Source: Flavonifractor sp052065355
Lineage (GTDB): Bacteria; Bacillota; Clostridia; Oscillospirales; Oscillospiraceae
Assembly: GCF_052065355.1 (NCBI RefSeq)
Contig: NZ_JBQHUF010000016.1
Coordinates: 1-64,000, forward strand
Length of the DNA: 64,000 nt
Direction of reading: 5' to 3'
In this document: positions 16,523 to 24,698 of the stretch, one piece after another
Numbering within the stretch: the first letter of the stretch is position 1
Layout: each line of letters opens with the position of its first letter
Made by a program: the position numbers and the translations under genes
Notes under the pieces: model-generated
The model's database searches: none
Told to the model about the DNA's origin: nothing
What the model saw: only the letters and a program-made list of their open reading frames with translations

Positions 16523-17659
16523 TTAGCGGGCGATCCACAGCAGGTTGGAGTCGGTAACGAAGTTGGGCACGCTGTAGAGCACCAGAGCCTGGTCGATGCC
16601 GTTCTGCTCAATGTAGTCCTGGATGGACAGCTTGTAGTAGCGCAGGTCGATCAGGTGGATCTCGGAGTAGTGGGGGGTCAGGAAAGGTACCAGGGAGTCG
16701 GTGTAGGAGTCCCGGATGATGAGCAGCTTGGGCTTGTCAGTGTTGGGAGTCTTGACCACGCCCAGGGACTGGTTGCCGCCCAGGAACATGGAGTACTTGT
16801 CCTTCACGCTGAGGAAGGACTCCACGTACAGGGAGCGGGGGATCTCGATGGGGTTGCCCTTATTGTCGTAGGAGTGCTCGGTGACGGTGATGCCGGTGTC
16901 GGGCACGTAGGTGGAGATGGTGTCCGGCTTCACCCACCGTACGCCGGAGGAGGAGAACACGGTGCCGTAGAACTCAGTGGAGCGGATGGTCTCCGTGTAG
17001 GTGTCCAGGCTCACCGGAGTAAAGCCCAGAGCCTCCGCCAGACCGGTGTAGCCGTAGTAGGCGCCCAGGCTGGTCCAGTGATGGTCGGTGCGGTAGAAGA
17101 TGTCCTCGTCCTTGTGCTCCCACAGGGGGGCGTACAGGTCCGCCCAGGTGGCGCCGGGCACCGCGGCCTGGGCCTGGTCCAGGATATCGGTCTGGCTGGC
17201 GTTGGGCGCGCCCTCCGGCAGACGGTCGGCCCAGATGCAGGCCTGAGTGGGGATCAGAGAGAAGATTACCGGGATATCCACATTTTCCACAAAATTATTC
17301 ACATAGGTTAAATTGTCGGTGACCTTCTGGCTGTCCGGCTGGTCGAAGCGGGTGATGAGGGTGTCCTGATCGCAGAAGTAGACGCCGTTGTTCTCCTGCT
17401 TGCCCAGCACCCGCTCGGTGGCGGACTTCAGGCCGATCCAGCTGTCCCGGCCCACAAACTGGTCGGTGGTGTACTCCTCAAAATCCTTCATGAATTCTCC
17501 GCTGAGCAGGGTCTCCACAGAGGGCGTGGGCATCTGCTCCAGGTTGCGGTTCTCCATCTCGGAAAAGGTCCGGTCGGGAGAGACGGCGTTGGCCACCAGG
17601 AAGACCCCGATGAAGGCACAGAACAGGGCGGTGATAAAGATGCAATACTTTTTCGACAT
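16523..17659 (-). CDS. DHHW-family extracytoplasmic protein (AlgJ/AlgX-like)
   Basis: The protein has 378 aa with an N-terminal signal anchor (about 5-25). The namesake motif is TDHHWTSLGAYYGY in the middle, and RDSYTDSLVPFL near residue 325 fits an SGNH-like esterase/acetyltransferase fold. DHHW proteins usually work with an MBOAT partner in O-acetylation of extracellular polymers. The MBOAT gene is 14 nt upstream on the same strand. The ATG at 17659 has GGAGGT 6-7 nt before it. The target polymer is not known. Confidence 0.85.
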   Translation of the reverse strand: MSKKYCIFITALFCAFIGVFLVANAVSPDRTFSEMENRNLEQMPTPSVETLLSGEFMKDFEEYTTDQFVGRDSWIGLKSATERVLGKQENNGVYFCDQDTLITRFDQPDSQKVTDNLTYVNNFVENVDIPVIFSLIPTQACIWADRLPEGAPNASQTDILDQAQAAVPGATWADLYAPLWEHKDEDIFYRTDHHWTSLGAYYGYTGLAEALGFTPVSLDTYTETIRSTEFYGTVFSSSGVRWVKPDTISTYVPDTGITVTEHSYDNKGNPIEIPRSLYVESFLSVKDKYSMFLGGNQSLGVVKTPNTDKPKLLIIRDSYTDSLVPFLTPHYSEIHLIDLRYYKLSIQDYIEQNGIDQALVLYSVPNFVTDSNLLWIAR

Positions 17660-17673
17660 GGTATGACCTCCAA

Positions 17674-19077
17674 TCAGAAACGGAAATAGAGGAACGGATT
17701 GTAGGTGGCGTCCACCAGGTAGGCGGTGGAGAAGAACAGGCCCGCCAGCAGGACCACCGGCAGCACGATCTTGACCGCCTTTTCCGGCAGCTTGTTCCAC
17801 ACCTTCACTGCCAGCGGCGTGGAAGCCACGGCAGCAATGATAAGCATGGGGAGATAGGAGACAAAATAATACCAGACGTTATCGTTGGTCAGGCCGCCGC
17901 CCGCCATGCCGAACATGGCTTTCAGGTAAGCGCCCAGCTGACCGAAGTCCTCCACGGCAAAGATGGCCCAGCTGACCAGTACCAGGAACAGGGTGTAGAT
18001 GTGGCACAGAACGGCGGGCAGCTTCTTCAGAACCTTGGACAGAACGGCCTTTTCCAGGATCAGCAGGGCGGCAAAGTACAGACCCCAGAGCAGGAAGTTC
18101 CAGCTGGCCCCGTGCCAGATGCCGGTGGCCGCCCATACGATCAGCAGGTTGAAGAACAGCCGGGGCTTTGACACCCGGTTGCCTCCCAGGGGGATATACA
18201 GATACTCCCGGAACCAGGTACCCAGGGAGATGTGCCACCGGCGCCAGAACTCGGTGATGGACTTGGAGATATAGGGGTAATTGAAGTTGCGCATGAACTC
18301 GAAGCCCAGCATCCGGCCCAGGCCCACGGCCATGTCGGAGTAGCCCGAGAAGTCAAAATACAGCTGGAAGGAGAAGGCCAGTACGCCCAGCCAGGCACCT
18401 GCCACCGTGAGCTGGTCCGTGGGCAGGGCTTTGTACACGTCCCACAGCATGCCCAGGTTGTTGGCCAGCAGGACCTTTTTGGCCAGGCCCACCACAAAGA
18501 CCTGCACGCCGGAGGCAAACATCTCAGGGGAGTGCTTCCGGTAGTCGATCTGGTCTCCCAGGTCCTTGTACTTGATGATGGGACCGGCAATGAGCTGGGG
18601 GAACAGGGTGACAAATGTGCCGAAGTTGATGATGTTCCGCTGTACCGCGGCGTCTCCCCGGTACACGTCGATGGTGTAGCTCATGGTCTGGAAGGTGTAG
18701 AAGGAGATGCCGATGGGCAGGCTCAGCCCCAGCTTGGGCATAAAGGTGAGCCCCACGGCCTCCAGAGACCCGGCGATAAAGTCCCAGTACTTGAAGAAGA
18801 ACAGCAGGGCCAGGTTGAAGATCACCGACGAGGCCACCGCCATCCGGGCTCCCCGGTCATTGCCCTTCCGTTTATTGGCCTCCACCAGCATGCCGTGGGT
18901 GTAGTCAATGGCGATGGAGACAAACATGATAAGGATATAGACCGGCTCTCCCCAGGCGTAGAAGATCAGGTTGGCCACCAGCAGCAGCAGGTTACGCCAT
19001 TTCAGCGGTGTAATATAATAGAGGAATAATACAACGGGGAGATAGAGGAACAGAAAATACAGGCTGGAAAAGACCAA
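17674..19077 (-). CDS. MBOAT-family membrane O-acyltransferase (AlgI/DltB-like)
   Basis: The protein has 467 aa and about 11 membrane helices. It moves acyl groups across the membrane to an extracellular acceptor. The hallmark segments are EFWRRWHISLGTWFREYLYI and IWHGASWNFLLWGLY, which carries the catalytic His. The N-terminus VFSSLYFLFLYLPVVL is typical of full-length family members and supports the TTG start at 19077, with GAAGGTGA upstream. It is co-transcribed with the DHHW gene and makes the acyl-transfer half of the pair. The upstream DUF4358 lipoprotein has its own terminator in between. Confidence 0.92.
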   Translation of the reverse strand: MVFSSLYFLFLYLPVVLFLYYITPLKWRNLLLLVANLIFYAWGEPVYILIMFVSIAIDYTHGMLVEANKRKGNDRGARMAVASSVIFNLALLFFFKYWDFIAGSLEAVGLTFMPKLGLSLPIGISFYTFQTMSYTIDVYRGDAAVQRNIINFGTFVTLFPQLIAGPIIKYKDLGDQIDYRKHSPEMFASGVQVFVVGLAKKVLLANNLGMLWDVYKALPTDQLTVAGAWLGVLAFSFQLYFDFSGYSDMAVGLGRMLGFEFMRNFNYPYISKSITEFWRRWHISLGTWFREYLYIPLGGNRVSKPRLFFNLLIVWAATGIWHGASWNFLLWGLYFAALLILEKAVLSKVLKKLPAVLCHIYTLFLVLVSWAIFAVEDFGQLGAYLKAMFGMAGGGLTNDNVWYYFVSYLPMLIIAAVASTPLAVKVWNKLPEKAVKIVLPVVLLAGLFFSTAYLVDATYNPFLYFRF

Positions 19078-19107
19078 CGTCTCACCTTCTCTTTCGCAGA
19101 CTTCCAG

Positions 19108-19139
19108 AAAAAGGCCCGGCAGGAGCGGCCCTGCCGGGC
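19108..19139 (-). terminator. Terminator of the DUF4358 lipoprotein gene
   Basis: The 10-bp arms GCCCGGCAGG (19114-19123) and CCTGCCGGGC (19130-19139) are followed on the minus strand by TTTTTC. It lies between the lipoprotein gene and the MBOAT start. Confidence 0.8.
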
Positions 19140-19174
19140 GCGTTGCGCGTATCTTTTATTATACCGCAGATCGG

Positions 19175-19900
19175 TTACTTTGTATAGCTGTTAAAGATGC
19201 TGACTGCCTGATCGGCCTGCTCGCCGATGGCGAACAGGATGTAGTTGCCATTGGTCACCAGCTTGTAGTTCTTCACCAGCTCGTACTGCTCGGGCAGATA
19301 CTGGGACCACTGGGTGTCCAGGTCGGCCTGACGCTTCTCCACGCCGGCCTTCACGGTGTCCATCTTGCCGTCCTTCACCTCAGCCACAAAGAACTCGGTG
19401 GCGTGGACGCCCATCAGGGGCATAAAGCACTTGTAGCTCACCAGGTCGGAGGCGTTGATGCCGTAGAGGCTGCTGAGCAGGGAGTCGTCCAGCTCGGTCA
19501 TGCTGGGCAGCTCCAGCTTGGAGATGTCGTTCCACACGGAGCCCACCACGTCGGTCTGGGGCTTGCTCTCGGGGGTGGGAGTGGGAGCGGGAGTGGCGGA
19601 GGGCTTGGAGCTCTCAGCGGGCTTCTGAGTGGGCTTGGTGGTAGGCTTGGCAGTGGGAGCGGTGGAGGGCTTGGAGGAGGGAGTGCTCTCAGGCTCCTGG
19701 CTCTCCTCTACGGGGGCGGAGGACTCGGGCACGGGAGTGGTCTCCTCCACGGGAGCGGAGGACTCGGGCACGGGGGTAGTCTCCTCCACGGCGGGCGGGG
19801 TGGTCTCGGCGTCGGGGGTGTCATTGCCGCCGCCGCAGGCGGTGAGCAGGCTCAGGGTGAGCGTTCCGGCCAGGGCCAGAGCGAGAAAACGACGATTCAT
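19175..19900 (-). CDS. DUF4358-type lipoprotein with Pro/Thr/Ser-rich linker
   Basis: The protein has 241 aa. The signal peptide ends in LLTAC (Cys about 22), so it is a lipoprotein. Residues about 30-118 are a low-complexity stalk rich in Pro, Thr, Ser and Glu. It contains a perfect tandem 13-residue repeat (EETTPVPESSAPV twice), also visible as a DNA repeat. The folded C-terminal part (about 120-241) resembles DUF4358, which often neighbours DHHW/MBOAT genes in Oscillospiraceae. The ATG at 19900 has AAAGGAG upstream. A role in cell-envelope acylation is inferred from context only. Confidence 0.75.
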   Translation of the reverse strand: MNRRFLALALAGTLTLSLLTACGGGNDTPDAETTPPAVEETTPVPESSAPVEETTPVPESSAPVEESQEPESTPSSKPSTAPTAKPTTKPTQKPAESSKPSATPAPTPTPESKPQTDVVGSVWNDISKLELPSMTELDDSLLSSLYGINASDLVSYKCFMPLMGVHATEFFVAEVKDGKMDTVKAGVEKRQADLDTQWSQYLPEQYELVKNYKLVTNGNYILFAIGEQADQAVSIFNSYTK

Positions 19901-19983
19901 AAGAAAGGTACTCCTTTTTCCTTGTTTTTTGATTTGCGTATTCTTGGACGGCAGGGTGCCGGAAAAAGTTCCATATAATTTAT

Positions 19984-20016
19984 AAAAAAACGGCCTGTCC
20001 TTTTTCGGACAGGCCG
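19984..20016 (-). terminator. Terminator of the histidine kinase operon
   Basis: The perfect 10-bp arms CGGCCTGTCC (19991-20000) and GGACAGGCCG (20007-20016) are followed on the minus strand by a run of seven Ts. Confidence 0.88.
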
Positions 20017-20026
20017 CAGGGATTTT

Positions 20027-21496
20027 TCACGATGCTTCGCCGTCTTTCATGGCGGCCAGCGGCAGTACCAGTGTGATGCGAGTGCCCACGCCGGGCCAGG
20101 AGGTGACCTCGAACCAGCCGCCGTGCCGGTCGGCGATCCACTTGGCGATGGACAGGCCCAGGCCGGTGCCGCCGGTCTGCCGGGCCCGGCTCTCGTCGGT
20201 GCGGTAGAAGCGGTCAAAAATGTGGGGCAGGCTGTCGCTGTCGATGCCCTGGCCCTCGTCCTCCACCGATAGGCGGGCCAGGCCGTCCGCCCCCTCCGCC
20301 CGGATGGTGATGTGCCCTCCCTGAGGGGTGTACTTGATGGCGTTGTCCACCAGCACTCGCAGTGCCTGCTTGATAAGCCCCAGGTCGGCCCACACCGGCA
20401 CCGGCAGAGCCCACTGGGCGGAAAAGACATGGCTCTGGTCAATCATCTGGGTCTCCCGCAATACCTCTCCCGCCACCTCGGTAAGGTCAAAGGGCTCAAA
20501 GCTCACCTTCATGGAGTCGTTGTCCCCCCGGGCCAGGAACAGCAGCTGCTCTACCAGCTCCTTCATGGAGTCGGCCTCCTGGCGGATGGCGTCGATGGCC
20601 TCCTGCCGGGTGGCCGGGTCGTCCTTGCCCCACCGGTCCAGCAGGTTGGCGTAGCCCTGGATGACGGCGATGGGGGTGCGCAGCTCATGGCTGGCGTCGG
20701 AGACGAAGCGCATCTGGGAGCGGTAGGCGGCGTTGATCCGGTCCAGCATGGAGTTGATGGCCTGAGCCAGGGTCCGCAGCTCCTTCTGGGTGCTGGTGAC
20801 CGAGATTCGCCGGTCCAGGTGGGTGGCGTTGATCTCGTCCAGCTTGCCCGCCAGGGCCTGAAGCTCCTCCGGGGACATGCCCTGAGCCGCTTGGTTCAGC
20901 CGGGCGGCGGCGGCGGCCAGCTCCTGAATGGGCCGCAGGGTGCGGCGGATGGTGCCTGCGTTTTTCAGCAGGTTGGATAGCAGGCTCAGCAGCTGGCAGA
21001 TCACCAGCACCCGGGCGGCAAAGACGAAAATAGCCGCCGGCCGGGACAGGTCCAGGCGGATGGTGCACAGCTCCCCCTGACAGCGGGTTACCAGGGTATA
21101 GCTGGTGTCGCCGCCGGTGGAGAAGGTGAGGATGGGCAGCAGATCTACCGTGCCCGGGTCAAAGTACCGGTCCTTCCCCTCCAGTTCCGCCGGACTGGGG
21201 AGCCAGTCGGGCAGGCGAATGCCCTCCGGCGTGTCTCTGCCGGCGGACACGGTGTAGCTGCCGGCGGCCATCCACTCTGTGGCCTCAGCCGAAGGTACCC
21301 CCCGTTCCTCCGCCAGGGCGGCCAGCCGGGCGGCCTGACCCTCCGACCAGGCCACCAGTCCGCCGCAGAACAGCACCACCAGCAGCAGGTCCAGCATCAG
21401 ATAGATACTGAGCAGCCGGAAAAACAGCTTGATATTGAGCCGGGCCACGATGGAGGACTGGAATCGCCCCTCGCTCCGGCGGGACTTACGGGCCAT
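20027..21496 (-). CDS. Membrane sensor histidine kinase
   Basis: The protein has 489 aa. Two membrane helices (about 25-48 and 155-178) flank an outside sensor of about 105 aa. A HAMP-like linker leads to the dimerisation domain with the phospho-acceptor His270 (VSDASHELRTPIAV). The ATPase domain has an N box (VDNAIKYTP), a G1 box (DEGQGID), an F box and a G2 box (TGGTGLGLSI). It autophosphorylates and passes phosphate to the response regulator of the same operon. The gene order is DUF4342, response regulator, flavodoxin, kinase. The flavodoxin-like gene lies between the two signalling partners. The ATG at 21496 has AGGAGG 5 nt upstream. Confidence 0.93.
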   Translation of the reverse strand: MARKSRRSEGRFQSSIVARLNIKLFFRLLSIYLMLDLLLVVLFCGGLVAWSEGQAARLAALAEERGVPSAEATEWMAAGSYTVSAGRDTPEGIRLPDWLPSPAELEGKDRYFDPGTVDLLPILTFSTGGDTSYTLVTRCQGELCTIRLDLSRPAAIFVFAARVLVICQLLSLLSNLLKNAGTIRRTLRPIQELAAAAARLNQAAQGMSPEELQALAGKLDEINATHLDRRISVTSTQKELRTLAQAINSMLDRINAAYRSQMRFVSDASHELRTPIAVIQGYANLLDRWGKDDPATRQEAIDAIRQEADSMKELVEQLLFLARGDNDSMKVSFEPFDLTEVAGEVLRETQMIDQSHVFSAQWALPVPVWADLGLIKQALRVLVDNAIKYTPQGGHITIRAEGADGLARLSVEDEGQGIDSDSLPHIFDRFYRTDESRARQTGGTGLGLSIAKWIADRHGGWFEVTSWPGVGTRITLVLPLAAMKDGEAS

Positions 21497-21505
21497 GGCA
21501 GCCTC

Positions 21506-21991
21506 CTACTCTTTTGGCTCCAGCCAGTCCAGCACAGGGTCCAGCTGCTCCTGGCTCACCCAGTCCGCTCCGTGGCGGACAGCGTCCAGGGCCGCCCGGG
21601 ACTGGGGATCGGACTTGCCGGCAAGCACCTTCTCCATGGCGGCCATCATCAGTTTGTTCATTCCCCGCACCCGGGCGGGGGCGTAGCCGCCCTTGAGGTA
21701 AAACAGAGGCACGGCCTCCAGCCGGTTATCCCTGCGCAGCTTCTCCAACTCCACAGCGGGGGCCATACCCACAGCGCATACCCCGGCCACGGCCAGCTGG
21801 GCCCGGGCCTTTTTCAGGCCAGTGATCCTGCCGGCCCGCAGCCAGCCCAAATAGAGCACCGGCGTGTTCCGGGGCAGTTGGTCGGTGTCCTCCAGCCGGA
21901 AGACCGGCAGTCCGGTCTGATGGTGGAGCAGGGTAGCGTACTGGGCGGTGAAGCCGGTGGCGCTGGTGTAGACGATGGCAGACACGTTCAT
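21506..21991 (-). CDS. Flavodoxin-like domain protein
   Basis: The protein has 161 aa. The N-terminal VYTSATGFTAQYA matches the phosphate-binding loop of flavodoxin-like proteins (T/S-x-T-G-x-T). The LYLGWLRAGRITGLKKA region resembles the flavodoxin_5-type family. It may bind FMN or act as a redox partner. The ATG at 21991 overlaps the response regulator stop as ATGA, so expression is coupled to the two-component system. Its position between regulator and kinase suggests an accessory redox input, which is inference. Confidence 0.7.
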   Translation of the reverse strand: MNVSAIVYTSATGFTAQYATLLHHQTGLPVFRLEDTDQLPRNTPVLYLGWLRAGRITGLKKARAQLAVAGVCAVGMAPAVELEKLRRDNRLEAVPLFYLKGGYAPARVRGMNKLMMAAMEKVLAGKSDPQSRAALDAVRHGADWVSQEQLDPVLDWLEPKE

Positions 21992-22683
21992 GGATGCTCC
22001 TCCTCCCGGATGGTATAGCCCACACCACGGACGGTGTGGATCAGTTTCACGCCGAACTGTTCGTCCAGCTTGGAGCGGAGGAAGCGGATGTACACATCCA
22101 CCGCGTTGGTCTCCCCAGCGAAATCGAAGCCCCACACCTGATCCAGCAGGGCCTCCCGGGAGAGCACTTTCTCTTTATGTTCCAGCAGACAGCGCAGCAG
22201 GTCGAATTCCCGCCGGGTGAGCGCCACCTGCTGGCCCTTCACCGCCACCTCGTGGCGCTCGGTGTCCATGGTCAGAGGCCCGGCGGTGAGCAGGGGAGCG
22301 TCGTCCGCCTCCGAGCGGGCGGGCCGTTTGCGCAGGGCCGCCCGGATGCGGGCCAGCAGCTCCTCAATAGCAAAGGGTTTGGTGACGTAGTCGTCGGCGC
22401 CCATGTCCAGGCCGGTTACCTTATCCACCACCGTGTCACGGGCAGTGAGCATGATGACGGGGACCTGACTTTCCCGCCGCAGCCGCCGCAGCACTTCCAT
22501 CCCCGACAGGGCGGGGAGCATGATGTCCAGCAGCACCAGATCGAAGCCGCCCCCGAGAGCCAGCTCCAGCCCTTTTCGCCCGTCAAAGGCCTTTTCTACT
22601 TGATAACCCTCATACTGGAGCTCCAGCTCCACCATCCGGGCCAGCTTTTCTTCGTCCTCCACCAGCAGGATCCGCTCCCCCAT
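21988..22683 (-). CDS. OmpR/PhoB-family response regulator
   Basis: The protein has 231 aa. The receiver domain (1-120) has acidic pocket E9-D10, phospho-acceptor Asp53 (LVLLDIMLP), Thr80 and Lys102 (TKPF). The C-terminal winged helix (about 130-228) has LTRREFDLLRCLL and the typical VHTVRGVGYTI end. It is a DNA-binding partner of the downstream kinase. The ATG at 22683 is favoured by GAGGTG 7 nt upstream. An ATG at 22698 overlaps the previous stop as ATGA and would add five residues. Confidence 0.93.
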   Translation of the reverse strand: MGERILLVEDEEKLARMVELELQYEGYQVEKAFDGRKGLELALGGGFDLVLLDIMLPALSGMEVLRRLRRESQVPVIMLTARDTVVDKVTGLDMGADDYVTKPFAIEELLARIRAALRKRPARSEADDAPLLTAGPLTMDTERHEVAVKGQQVALTRREFDLLRCLLEHKEKVLSREALLDQVWGFDFAGETNAVDVYIRFLRSKLDEQFGVKLIHTVRGVGYTIREEEHP

Positions 22684-22694
22684 GGTGCAGCACC

Positions 22695-23297
22695 TCATTT
22701 CTTACCGTGGTGATTTTCGTGAAAATACTCCCGGGCCTGCTCCTTCATCCGGTCCACCGTGTCACCCACAGTGGAGGCAGCCTGGTTGACGGTGGCTCCA
22801 GCGGGGCTCCGGTCAAAGTCCGGCCCGGCCAGACGGTAGCGGCAGCCCAGCAGCAGGCCGATGATCAGCAGGGGTACGGTGATGCCGAAGGCCACCAGGA
22901 TCAGCAGCACAGCGATGAGCAGCGGGATGCTGGTCATCAGCTCCCCCCGGCGCCACACCTCCAGACTGTTGTCCAGGCTCCGGCGCAGCAGATCCTGAAA
23001 GAAGCGCTTGACCCGACTGCCGTCGGTGATCAGGGCAATGCCCAGGAAGCGGGCGTCCTCTTCCTCGGGGCCGACCTGAGCCTCCGAGGCCCCGGCGTCA
23101 GTTCCGCCATTGCTGCCCGGCCGGGTGGAGTAGTGGGCGCTCTTGCCTGCGCCGGAATGGATCTTGCCCCGCTGTTCCAGCAAAATGAGGGCGTCCAGCA
23201 GACTGCCCCCCGCCTCCTCCAGAACGGCCTTGGCCTCCTCATAGGAGATATTCGCTTTTTCACGCAGGCGTTCCACCTGCTCCAATGTGATATCCAT
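22695..23297 (-). CDS. DUF4342 protein with UBA-like N-terminus and membrane segment
   Basis: The protein has 200 aa. Residues 1-45 look like a UBA/TS-N-type helical motif (VERLREKANISYEEAKAVLEEAGGSLLDALILL). A disordered linker follows, then the DUF4342 core (RVKRFFQDLLRRSLDNSLEVWRRGE). A hydrophobic hairpin follows (about 120-150) and then a basic tail ending HENHHGKK. Its role is unknown. It is first in the two-component operon and may modulate the envelope stress response that the kinase senses, which is speculative. The ATG at 23297 has AAGGGGCG upstream. Confidence 0.75.
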   Translation of the reverse strand: MDITLEQVERLREKANISYEEAKAVLEEAGGSLLDALILLEQRGKIHSGAGKSAHYSTRPGSNGGTDAGASEAQVGPEEEDARFLGIALITDGSRVKRFFQDLLRRSLDNSLEVWRRGELMTSIPLLIAVLLILVAFGITVPLLIIGLLLGCRYRLAGPDFDRSPAGATVNQAASTVGDTVDRMKEQAREYFHENHHGKK

Positions 23298-23439
23298 AAC
23301 GATACGCCCCTTCTATGGTATGGTACCAGTATACCGTCCACCGTTGAAGATGGCATTTAGGAACTGTTAAAATCCCATTAAATTGCCTGAGCGGCTTTTT
23401 TTATTATACTATGGGTAAAAATAGGACGCAAGAGCACGC

Positions 23440-23468
23440 TTTACCCGCGGTCCGATCCATGATATAAT
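23440..23468 (+). promoter_or_regulatory. Promoter of the 23498-25736 gene pair
   Basis: TTTACC (23440-23445), a 17-bp spacer and a consensus TATAAT (23463-23468) lie 30 nt upstream of the ATG. Confidence 0.6.
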
Positions 23469-23497
23469 CAAGCATCCCGAGGAAAGGAGACGGTCGG

Positions 23498-24685
23498 ATG
23501 AAGCGGTGGAAACGAGTGCTGGCCTGCCTGTGCGCGGCAGTACTGGCGGTGACCCTGCTGGCGGGCACCCAGGCCCTGGCGGACAGTACGGAGATCTACA
23601 TCATGGCGGAAAACGACCAGATCCTGGACCTGCCGCTGGAGGCCATGCCGGTGTGGATCGGTGGCGCCATGTATGTGCCCTACCATGCCTTTGACTGGAC
23701 CTATACCGGTGTGAACCTGGGGGTATCCTACGGCCAGGACCGGAACGGAACAGAGTATAAATTTACCCTGTACAGCCTCAGCGGCACCCTGGTTTTTGAC
23801 ATCAACGCCGGCACCTGCGTGGAGCAGTCCTCCGGGGAGGATATGGGCATGAAGGCCGTGCTGCGCAACGGGCGTGTCTTTGTGCCTCTTGCAGGGGTAT
23901 GCCGCTATTTTGGACTGAATTACAGTTATACCCCCACCAACTATGGCACCCTGGTCCGCATTACCAATGGCCAGGAGTGGTTGAGTACCTCTCAATTCGT
24001 GGAATCTGCGGTGAACCAGATGCGGGTGCGCTATAATGAGTATCTGAAGGCTATGAACGGCACCTCCAGCCCCAAGCCGACCAGTTCCTCCGGCGGAGGT
24101 TCCACCTCCACGCCGGCGGCCACCCCCAGCCCCGGCGAGACCGACCAGCGGCAGCTGACGGTGGCCCTGGCCTTCCAGTGCACCGGCACCGGAGCGGAAG
24201 AGCTGCTGGATGCTCTGGACGCGGCCGGGGTGAAGGCCCTGCTCTTCTTCCGGCCAGAGGTGCTGGAGGAGAATGAGGCGGCGATCCGCCGGGCGGTGGG
24301 CTCAGGCCATACGGTGGGGCTCAGCGTGCCCGCGGGCACCGCAGAGGAGGCCCTGCCGGCTCTGGAAAAGGGCGGCCGGTGGCTGGAGGACAACCTCTGC
24401 CTGCGTACCCATATGGCCTTGCTGGAGAAGCCGGGGAGCGGCGCCCTTCAGGCGGTGGAAAACGAGGGCTGGGTCTGCTGGTCCGGGGACCTGGATGCCC
24501 GGGATGACGGCCGCAGTCAGAGTACGCAGCGGTCCGCCCTGCTCAGCGAGCTGGAGGACCGGCGGGGTACTGTCCTGGTTCTGATGGACGACAGCGCCAA
24601 CTGCACAGGCATGCTCCAGCAGGCCCTGACCCGGATGAAGGGAGAGGGCTATCGCTTCCGCCTGCTGGTGGAGACAGATTTTTAA
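23498..24685 (+). CDS. Secreted protein: copper-amine-oxidase-N-like domain plus degenerate NodB-like domain
   Basis: The protein has 395 aa. A signal peptide (1-28, cleavage after AQALA) precedes a stalk domain (about 30-160). This is of the copper amine oxidase N-like type common in Firmicute surface proteins (MYVPYHAFDW, GRVFVPLAGVCRYFGL). A Ser/Thr/Pro linker (188-214) leads to a region laid out like a polysaccharide deacetylase. The metal-binding motifs are missing: residues 225-228 read AFQC where active enzymes have TFDD, and the His-box after GHTVG (270-274) lacks its ligand His. It is therefore probably a carbohydrate- or wall-binding pseudoenzyme. Thirteen nt separate it from the next gene, with which it forms an operon. 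Confidence 0.7.
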   Translation: MKRWKRVLACLCAAVLAVTLLAGTQALADSTEIYIMAENDQILDLPLEAMPVWIGGAMYVPYHAFDWTYTGVNLGVSYGQDRNGTEYKFTLYSLSGTLVFDINAGTCVEQSSGEDMGMKAVLRNGRVFVPLAGVCRYFGLNYSYTPTNYGTLVRITNGQEWLSTSQFVESAVNQMRVRYNEYLKAMNGTSSPKPTSSSGGGSTSTPAATPSPGETDQRQLTVALAFQCTGTGAEELLDALDAAGVKALLFFRPEVLEENEAAIRRAVGSGHTVGLSVPAGTAEEALPALEKGGRWLEDNLCLRTHMALLEKPGSGALQAVENEGWVCWSGDLDARDDGRSQSTQRSALLSELEDRRGTVLVLMDDSANCTGMLQQALTRMKGEGYRFRLLVETDF

Positions 24686-24698
24686 AAGGGAGGGCGCC

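Noticed and set aside
19629..19830. Short tandem repeats as a possible CRISPR or VNTR element
   Set aside because: They encode the Pro/Thr/Ser stalk of a lipoprotein; there are no spacers and no cas genes.
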